Below are positions 58,418 through 64,000 of a DNA stretch of 64,000 nt, piece by piece. Within the stretch, counting starts at the first letter, position 1. Every line of letters begins with the position of its first letter. Position numbers and translations under genes: made by a program. The stretch is from Oceanobacter sp. (GTDB lineage Bacteria > Pseudomonadota > Gammaproteobacteria > Pseudomonadales > Oceanobacteraceae): contig NVWL01000004.1 of assembly GCA_002733645.1 (NCBI GenBank), positions 1-64,000 of the forward strand, read 5' to 3'. The notes beneath the pieces are model-generated. The model was not told the origin of the DNA and did not search any database. It saw nothing but the letters and a program-made list of their open reading frames with translations.

Positions 58418-60229
58418 GTGTTAGATACCGGAATTCTCGCTTTTGCCTTTATTGGCCTTATTGCATTTGCCAGCCAATGGTTAGCTTGGCGAGTCAAACT
58501 CCCTGCGATCTTGTTCCTATTGGCCTCTGGTTTAATTATCGGCCCAGTCATGGGCGTATTTGATCCTAATAAGCTGTTTGGTGATTTACTCTTTCCTCTT
58601 ATCTCACTATCCGTCGCCATCATCCTATTCGAGGGCAGCTTAACCCTCGATCTAAAAGAAATTCGCACCCAACGAAAGGTGGTACAGCGCCTAATTACTG
58701 TTGGTGCAGCCGTCACCTGGGTCGTCATTGCTGCCACGGTGCATTTTCTGTTCGATCTCAGTTGGGAGCTAAGCATTCTCTTTGGTGCCGTGACCGTGGT
58801 CACCGGCCCTACGGTGATCGTACCTATGCTACGAACCGTTAGACCCAACGCCGACATTGGCAACATATTGCGCTGGGAAGGCATATTAATCGACCCACTG
58901 GGTGCGCTATTGGTGGTTGTGGTGTACGAATTCATCGTCGCCCAAGGTCAAAGTGAAGGCGTCATGAGCGGATTCTTAGCCTTTATTGAAATCATCGCAT
59001 CAGGCACCTTCTTTGGTTTGGCCGCAGGCTGGCTATTAGGCTTCATTTTGAAACGCCACTGGGTACCAGAATATTTAGAAAATATGGCAACGCTAACATT
59101 GGTATTTATCTCATTCAGTGTTGCCAACATGCTGGCCCATGAATCTGGTTTATTGGCCGTCACCCTAATGGGCATGTGGCTAGCCAATCAAAAAGATATT
59201 CGCATTGGTGAGATTCTTAACTTTAAAGAACACCTCACGGTGTTATTAATCTCAGGGCTATTTATCATTCTTGCCGCCCGCTTAACCTTGGATGAACTGA
59301 TTGCCTTGGGTTGGTTACCACTGATTCTGCTAGGTGTTATGCAATTTATTGCGCGCCCCTTATCCGTCTGGTTGTCCGCCATTGGCAGCACACTGACCTG
59401 GCAAGAAAAAACCCTTCTGTCTTGGATCTCACCACGCGGCATTGTTGCCGCTGCCGTGTCAGCGCTCTTCGCCATCAAGCTAGAGCAATCTGGCGCAACC
59501 GATGCGCAAATTTTAGTCCCACTGACCTTTAGCGTGATTTTAGGAACTGTCGTGTTACAGAGTGCGACGTCTCGCCCACTGGCTCGATGGCTTGGCGTTG
59601 CTGAGCCTCCACCCAACGGCTTCCTTATTGTTGGTGCAAACAGTGTTTCGCGTGCGATAGGCAAAGAGCTAACAAAAAATGGCGTACAAGTTCTGCTAAC
59701 GGATTCCAACTGGGACAATATCCGAGCGGCTCGCATGGACGGACTCAAAACATTTTATGGTAACCCAGTATCTGAGTATGCAGAGCAGCGCCTAGATCTT
59801 ACCGGCATTGGTAAGCTATTGGGCATCTCTCCCGAGCGTAGTATTAATACCGTTGCAGGAATGCGCTACGGCAATGAGTTTGGTCAACACAACGTCTTCG
59901 CAATGCGCACCTCCATTGATGCACGCCTAACTGACAAGCATATCGATGGAGAAGAACATCGCGGACAATATCTATTTGCTGATCACCTGACCTACAGCAA
60001 ATTTTCAAGCCTGTTATCCCAAGGGGCTGAATTGCACTCTACGGGCTTGACCAGCGAATTCACATACGACGACTTCAGCAACCAAAATGGCAAAGAAGCT
60101 ATCCCTTTATTCGCAGTCACACCAGATGGCAAGGTGATTACCTGCTTAATTGGAAAATCTTTTGAGCCGGAAGCCGGCTGGAAAATAATAAGTCTTTTCA
60201 GGCCACCATTGGTCGCAGCGACAAGCTAA
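58418..60229 (+). CDS. CPA1-family cation:proton antiporter with C-terminal nucleotide-binding-like domain
   Basis: Sodium or potassium/proton antiporter of the inner membrane. Seen: about 12-13 membrane helices over residues 1-400 with TVVTGPTVIVPM near 130 and EGILIDPLGALLV near 153 (ion-site acidic residues), then a soluble domain of about 200 residues with a Rossmann-like start (GFLIVGANSVSRAIG near 405) similar to TrkA-N, though its GxGxxG is degenerate. Start GTG 58418 after GAGGAAG. 603 residues. Confidence 0.9.
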   Translation: MLDTGILAFAFIGLIAFASQWLAWRVKLPAILFLLASGLIIGPVMGVFDPNKLFGDLLFPLISLSVAIILFEGSLTLDLKEIRTQRKVVQRLITVGAAVTWVVIAATVHFLFDLSWELSILFGAVTVVTGPTVIVPMLRTVRPNADIGNILRWEGILIDPLGALLVVVVYEFIVAQGQSEGVMSGFLAFIEIIASGTFFGLAAGWLLGFILKRHWVPEYLENMATLTLVFISFSVANMLAHESGLLAVTLMGMWLANQKDIRIGEILNFKEHLTVLLISGLFIILAARLTLDELIALGWLPLILLGVMQFIARPLSVWLSAIGSTLTWQEKTLLSWISPRGIVAAAVSALFAIKLEQSGATDAQILVPLTFSVILGTVVLQSATSRPLARWLGVAEPPPNGFLIVGANSVSRAIGKELTKNGVQVLLTDSNWDNIRAARMDGLKTFYGNPVSEYAEQRLDLTGIGKLLGISPERSINTVAGMRYGNEFGQHNVFAMRTSIDARLTDKHIDGEEHRGQYLFADHLTYSKFSSLLSQGAELHSTGLTSEFTYDDFSNQNGKEAIPLFAVTPDGKVITCLIGKSFEPEAGWKIISLFRPPLVAATS

Positions 60230-60531
60230 GCGGCCTTCAACTAAAAGTGGACAGAGCGTAAAGATCGGCAAAGTTAGACCGATATAACTTCAAGCATAAA
60301 ACCACTCGGTGCGCCTAGGCAGAATACAGGCGCATTATGACTAGTGAGAATGATTTGAAACTACTATTGATAGAAATATCGACAAGGCAACAACCACGTT
60401 GTATTCCGCCACCCTTAGGTCTTTTTTCGCCAAAAAAAGAAAATATGCTGCGCAAATTGACATTGTACTGACGACCTATAGGCGCGCACTCTGGCATTAC
60501 TCACCACAATAACTAAATAGATTTACTCCAG
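60230..60531. other. Intergenic region before the AraC-family gene
   Basis: 302 bases. TTGACA occurs at 60458-60463 but no -10 at the right distance; a CTTTTTT...AAAAAAAG imperfect palindrome lies near 60420-60440. No gene is supported. Confidence 0.4.
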
Positions 60532-61491
60532 ATGTATTCGTTAAAACCGCACGCAGAAAATTTACAAACCCTGCGCAGGTTGATGCCTCAGAAGGAATTG
60601 CGAAAATCAGCCCCGAAGCTGAGTGCCACAAAAGATGGCCCACTCAGCACAACGCCCGCTTTAATTCAGGTACTCAAGACCCTGAGTGACAGTGAGCTTC
60701 ATGGCAAACTCCCAGAGCTTTATTTGGAGTATGGTCAAATCATGGCGCTGCAAAATCGTTCAGAAGCGACCAATTTGCTTGAGCTTTTTCAGTCAATGTG
60801 CCTTCAGGTAAGCACGACTGAACGCCCTTTCGACCTTCACATTCTTGATGACGGCCAAGTCAGTCATTGCGAATTTTTTTGGAAGAAAGACCCGACACGA
60901 GTCCCCACTCAAGGATTATCAGAACTACTGCTCGCTTATGGTTTTGCTTCTGGCAATAATCTTATGCAGGGCTTAACAGATAAGTTGTCGGTCTTTTTGC
61001 CTTACAGCGAGCCGTCTTACCAAGGCGAATACGATAAATACGCCCCTATTAAACTGACGTTTAATGCTCCGTATTTAGCGATTCGTATACCGTCTGAGTA
61101 CCTTACTCAGTCGCTGCTGATTCGACCAACCAACTTTCATGCCGCAGGCGTTCTACGCCCATCGCATTTAATTGCACAAAAAGCGTCGAACATCATGCGC
61201 AGCAACTTAAGTAATCCACCGAGTTTAATTGAGCTCGCTGAACGCCTAAGCCTCTCTGAGCGCACTTGTAAGCGTCGCTTGCAAGAAGCAGGCACGCATT
61301 ACCAACAACTTCTTGCGGACTTACGCTTAGTTCAAGCCAGTTTTTGGCTAAGTCGCCGTATGTATAACGTGAGCCAAGTGGCAGAGCGTTTAGGTTACTC
61401 AAGCGTTGCAAACTTCTCAAAAGCCTTCAAAAAATGGAGTGGATTTTCGCCCACCCACGCCAAACAAGGTCGAATTGCTCCTGTCGAGTAA
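60532..61491 (+). CDS. AraC-family transcriptional regulator
   Basis: 319 residues. Seen: an N-terminal sensor domain of the arabinose-binding/OruR type (about 25-200) and a C-terminal double helix-turn-helix (about 220-315) with LIELAERLSLSERTCKRRLQ and the second-helix signature VSQVAERLGYSSVANFSKAFKKWSGFSP. It lies just upstream of gcvT on the same strand. Whether it regulates glycine cleavage is not shown; the known gcv regulator GcvA is a LysR protein. Confidence 0.92.
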   Translation: MYSLKPHAENLQTLRRLMPQKELRKSAPKLSATKDGPLSTTPALIQVLKTLSDSELHGKLPELYLEYGQIMALQNRSEATNLLELFQSMCLQVSTTERPFDLHILDDGQVSHCEFFWKKDPTRVPTQGLSELLLAYGFASGNNLMQGLTDKLSVFLPYSEPSYQGEYDKYAPIKLTFNAPYLAIRIPSEYLTQSLLIRPTNFHAAGVLRPSHLIAQKASNIMRSNLSNPPSLIELAERLSLSERTCKRRLQEAGTHYQQLLADLRLVQASFWLSRRMYNVSQVAERLGYSSVANFSKAFKKWSGFSPTHAKQGRIAPVE

Positions 61492-61501
61492 GCCCCTCTA
61501 A

Positions 61502-61519
61502 ACCACCAAGGATGGTGGT
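61502..61519 (+). terminator. Short hairpin after the AraC-family gene
   Basis: ACCACC and GGTGGT pair around AAGGAT, ten bases after the stop codon. The following GTCGAATTTTG is only weakly T-rich. Confidence 0.4.
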
Positions 61520-61554
61520 GTCGAATTTTGTGTGAACCCCGGTGCGGAAAGCGC

Positions 61555-61560
61555 TATAAT
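61555..61560 (+). promoter_or_regulatory. -10 element of the gcv promoter
   Basis: Perfect TATAAT about 90 bases upstream of the gcvT ATG. The best -35 at 18 bases (TGTGAA) is weak, so activation by a regulator is plausible. No glycine riboswitch fold is recognisable in the leader. Confidence 0.55.
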
Positions 61561-61647
61561 TGCCCCCTTTTTTTCACCTGACGCTCCTATATCAAATTTG
61601 AACTGCCTAGTCGTAGTCATAGGAGCCAGGACAGCAGCAGGGTCATT

Positions 61648-62727
61648 ATGGGAAAGCAAACCGCTTTACACGCCAGCCACATCGAAGCTAACGGTAAAAT
61701 CGTCGATTTCGGTGGGTGGGACATGCCGATTCATTACGGATCTCAGATCAAAGAACATAATGCCGTGCGCGAAGCCGCTGGTATGTTTGATGTTTCTCAT
61801 ATGACCATCGTTGATGTACGTGGACCTGACGCCAAAGCCTTCTTGCAGTCGCTGCTCGCCAACGACGTAGACAAACTCAAAGAAACCGGCAAAGCACTTT
61901 ACTCTGGCATGCTAAATAACAACGGTGGCGTCATTGACGACCTGATTGTTTACCGTATGGATGGCTGGTACCGCACCGTCGTTAATTGCGCAACCCGCGA
62001 TAAAGACCTCGAATGGATGACGGCCCACACGAAGGGCTTCGACATCAGCCTCACCGAGCGTCCAGAAATGGCGATGGTTGCCGTTCAAGGGCCTGAAGCC
62101 ATGGGTATGGTGCAGAAGATCAAGCCAGAAGCCGCAGAGCTAATTGATGGTTTAAAAGTATTCCAAGGCTTACCACTACAGGGCTGGTTTTATGCCCGCA
62201 CGGGTTACACCGGTGAAGATGGCCTAGAAATCATGATCCCTGAAGACGCGGTGGCGGACTTCTGGACACAGTTAATTGAAGCCGGAGTTCAACCCTGCGG
62301 CCTAGGCGCTCGTGATACCTTGCGTTTAGAAGCTGGCATGAATCTCTACGGCAATGACATGGATGAAGAGACCAGCCCGCTACAAGCCGGAATGGGCTGG
62401 ACTATCGCATGGGAACCAAGCGACCGTGAATTTATTGGCCGCACTGCTCTAGAAGCTGAAAAAGCCGCAGGCGTCCCCATGAAACAAGTGGGGTTGGTGA
62501 TGGAAACACGCGGAGTCATGCGCTCTCACCAAAAGGTCATTGTCGAAGGGGCAGGAGAAGGCGAAGTCACTTCTGGGACTTTCTCGCCAACCTTACAGTG
62601 CTCAGTGGCGATTGCTCGCGTTCCAACCAACACCGGCGATACCGCACAAGTGGACGTGCGCGGTAAGTTGATAGACGTCAAAGTGATTAAATTACCATTC
62701 GTTCGCAATGGAAAAAAACTATTTTAA
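61648..62727 (+). CDS. gcvT: Glycine cleavage system T protein (aminomethyltransferase)
   Basis: Transfers the methylene from lipoyl-bound aminomethyl on GcvH to tetrahydrofolate, releasing ammonia. Seen: [23 protein letters not shown] near residue 18, GMFDVSHM near 46, and the folate-site region [13 protein letters not shown] near 190 and [14 protein letters not shown] near 222. The 359 residues are normal. It is followed by gcvH after about 70 bases. Confidence 0.97.
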   Translation: MGKQTALHASHIEANGKIVDFGGWDMPIHYGSQIKEHNAVREAAGMFDVSHMTIVDVRGPDAKAFLQSLLANDVDKLKETGKALYSGMLNNNGGVIDDLIVYRMDGWYRTVVNCATRDKDLEWMTAHTKGFDISLTERPEMAMVAVQGPEAMGMVQKIKPEAAELIDGLKVFQGLPLQGWFYARTGYTGEDGLEIMIPEDAVADFWTQLIEAGVQPCGLGARDTLRLEAGMNLYGNDMDEETSPLQAGMGWTIAWEPSDREFIGRTALEAEKAAGVPMKQVGLVMETRGVMRSHQKVIVEGAGEGEVTSGTFSPTLQCSVAIARVPTNTGDTAQVDVRGKLIDVKVIKLPFVRNGKKLF

Positions 62728-62797
62728 TCAGTTTGGTATATCCAAACTGAACGATTTATCTATTAAAAGCATTTGAATACTGATTGGAGAGTTAACC

Positions 62798-63181
62798 ATG
62801 AGCAACATTCCTGCTGAACTCAAGTACGTTGCATCCCACGAGTGGATTCGCGTTGAAGCAGACGGCACCGTGACCGTAGGCATTACAGACTTCGCCCAAG
62901 AACAACTGGGCGATGTCGTATTTATTGAGTTGCCAGAAGTCGGCACTGAAGTGACAGCGGATCAAGACATTGCCGTGGTTGAATCAGTAAAAGCGGCGTC
63001 TGATATTTACGCACCGCTAACGGGTAAAATCATTGCGATTAACGACGCTGTTGTTGATGCCCCCGAAGCCGTGAACGAAGATCCTTACGGTGAAGCATGG
63101 TTCTTTAAAATGGAACTGTCTGACGCCTCGCAATTAGATAGCCTAATGGATGCAGACGCTTACGCCGCTGCCTGCGAATAA
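62798..63181 (+). CDS. gcvH: Glycine cleavage system H protein
   Basis: Lipoyl carrier shuttling the aminomethyl group among P, T and L proteins. Seen: [18 protein letters not shown] near residue 13 and the lipoylated lysine in [12 protein letters not shown] near 65. The 127 residues are normal. SD GGAGAG precedes. Terminator follows. Confidence 0.98.
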   Translation: MSNIPAELKYVASHEWIRVEADGTVTVGITDFAQEQLGDVVFIELPEVGTEVTADQDIAVVESVKAASDIYAPLTGKIIAINDAVVDAPEAVNEDPYGEAWFFKMELSDASQLDSLMDADAYAAACE

Positions 63182-63200
63182 GCGAACGATCGTTAGCATT

Positions 63201-63236
63201 AACGCAGAGGCCCGCCCTCTGCGTTCTAGTTTTTTA
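63201..63236 (+). terminator. Intrinsic terminator between gcvH and gcvP
   Basis: AACGCAGAGG (63201-63210) and CCTCTGCGTT (63216-63225) form a perfect ten-pair stem with a five-base loop, followed by CTAG and six T. It would separate gcvP expression from gcvTH, or leave only read-through. Confidence 0.85.
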
Positions 63237-63291
63237 TCTCTTTATTTTTGTATGTCAGGGACTCCACCTGAGGTACTAGCTAGGGTAACTC

Positions 63292-64000
63292 ATGAGCACG
63301 CTTTCTCTACTTGAACTGGAACAACGCGACAACTTTATCAGCCGTCATATCGCCTCAAATGGTGCAGGTTACGATAACCACGAAGAATCGGCTCTATTGT
63401 CATCAATCGGTGCAGAGTCACTCGAAGCACTTACCAGCGAGATTGTTCCCGCCGATATTTTACGTGAGTCTTTTTTAAGTTTTGGCGAAGCCACCCCAGA
63501 GTTTGAAGCGCTAAATCGCCTGCGCTCAATGGCAGAAAAAAATAAAGTTCATAAAAGCTATATAGGCTTGGGTTATCACGACACCATTATTCCGCCCGTC
63601 ATTTTACGTAATGTGCTTGAAAACCCAGGCTGGTACACCGCTTACACGCCCTACCAACCAGAAATTGCTCAAGGACGTTTAGAGTCACTGTTAAATTTCC
63701 AGCAAATGGTGATCGATTTTACCGGCATGGAACTCGCCAACGCGTCTTTGTTGGATGAAGGCACCGCCGCAGCTGAAGCCATGGCGATGGCCAAGCGCAC
63801 CGTACGTAAAAACAAATCCAACACCTTCTTCGTGGATGAAAACTGCCTACCGCAAACCATCGACGTGGTAAAAACACGTGCCGAAGCCTTTGGCTGGGAT
63901 GTGCAAGTTGGCCCCGCCGCCGATGCTGCCAACGCAGATGTGTTTGGTGCTTTATTCCAATACCCGGGCAAAAATGGCGACGTCTGTGACTTCACTGACA
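63292..64000 (+). CDS. gcvP: Glycine dehydrogenase (decarboxylating), P protein, 5' part
   Basis: PLP enzyme that decarboxylates glycine and passes the aminomethyl group to lipoyl-GcvH. Only about 236 codons are in the window; the frame stays open to the end. Seen: the N-terminal FISRHIAS block, YIGLGYHDTIIPPVI near residue 87, NPGWYTAYTPYQPEIAQGRLE near 110, and LLDEGTAAAEAMAMA near 150, all typical of GcvP. Starts at ATG 63292. Confidence 0.95.
   Translation, partial: MSTLSLLELEQRDNFISRHIASNGAGYDNHEESALLSSIGAESLEALTSEIVPADILRESFLSFGEATPEFEALNRLRSMAEKNKVHKSYIGLGYHDTIIPPVILRNVLENPGWYTAYTPYQPEIAQGRLESLLNFQQMVIDFTGMELANASLLDEGTAAAEAMAMAKRTVRKNKSNTFFVDENCLPQTIDVVKTRAEAFGWDVQVGPAADAANADVFGALFQYPGKNGDVCDFTD

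Noticed and set aside
58342-58935. 197-residue minus-strand frame
   Set aside because: Antisense shadow of the antiporter gene; low-complexity T/S/R composition and no ribosome-binding site.
61492-61647. Glycine riboswitch upstream of gcvT
   Set aside because: None of the conserved tandem aptamer core segments is visible; only a short hairpin and a -10 element are present.

Overview
The window is chromosomal DNA from a gammaproteobacterium. Gene order is close to the Pseudomonas/Oceanospirillales pattern: hemA divergent from a TPR lipoprotein-lolB-ispE-tRNA-prs-rplY-pth-ychF block, a complete division and cell-wall (dcw) cluster ending in ftsZ-lpxC, then an M23 peptidase, secA, argJ and mutT. 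A marine Oceanospirillales-like lineage is my inference from this synteny and the moderate GC content; the genus cannot be named from the sequence alone. Nearly all of the window is densely packed housekeeping sequence with 1-11 base overlaps and strong translational coupling.

Layout. 1-102: one end of a MITE-like repeat. 116-4089 (-): hemA-prfA-prmC-moeB (tetrapyrrole synthesis, translation termination, cofactor sulfur chemistry). 4221-11181 (+): TPR lipoprotein, lolB, ispE, tRNA-Gln(UUG), prs, rplY, pth, ychF, with intrinsic terminators after prs, rplY and ychF. 11446-13489 (+): Bcr/CflA-type drug efflux pump, TetR regulator with a palindromic operator, and a 55-residue small protein. 13522-13918: a nested hairpin, then a complete 311-bp MITE with CTAG target duplication. 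13986-14588 (-): an acidic orphan protein. 14854-21717 (+): coiled-coil lipoprotein, miaB, phoH-like ybeZ, ybeY, corC, lnt and a DUF6164-like small membrane protein.

21718-27158 is the one clearly accessory region. It is AT-richer and lies between lnt/DUF6164 and mutT/argJ. It encodes, on the minus strand, a 385-residue protein with a C-terminal glycine-rich membrane hairpin, translationally coupled (4-base overlap) to the first of three tandem paralogous genes of about 312 codons. The middle paralog is broken by a one-base deletion. The copies share long near-identical blocks, including a non-coding spacer of about 350 bp, which indicates recent tandem duplication and gene conversion. Effector gene first, several immunity-like paralogs after, one decaying, is the architecture of polymorphic toxin/immunity loci. 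I do not recognise either family, so this is the best candidate here for an undescribed system.

27159-33652 (-): mutT-argJ-secA, an M23 peptidase and lpxC. 33742-50228 (-): ftsZ, ftsA, ftsQ, ddl, murC, murG, ftsW, murD, mraY, murF, murE, ftsI, ftsL, rsmH, mraZ, read from a promoter with a three-repeat MraZ box at 50284-50308 and an overlapping DnaA-box sequence. 50769-56377: a DUF502 membrane protein with a histidine-rich repeat tail, then biotin genes: bioA divergent from bioF-bioH-bioC-bioD across a good BirA operator (bioB is not here). 56436-60229: a double cyclic-nucleotide-domain/rhodanese-like protein without the catalytic cysteine, a TonB-like protein and a CPA1 cation/proton antiporter. 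60532-64000: an AraC-family regulator followed by gcvT, gcvH and the start of gcvP (glycine cleavage), cut by the window end.
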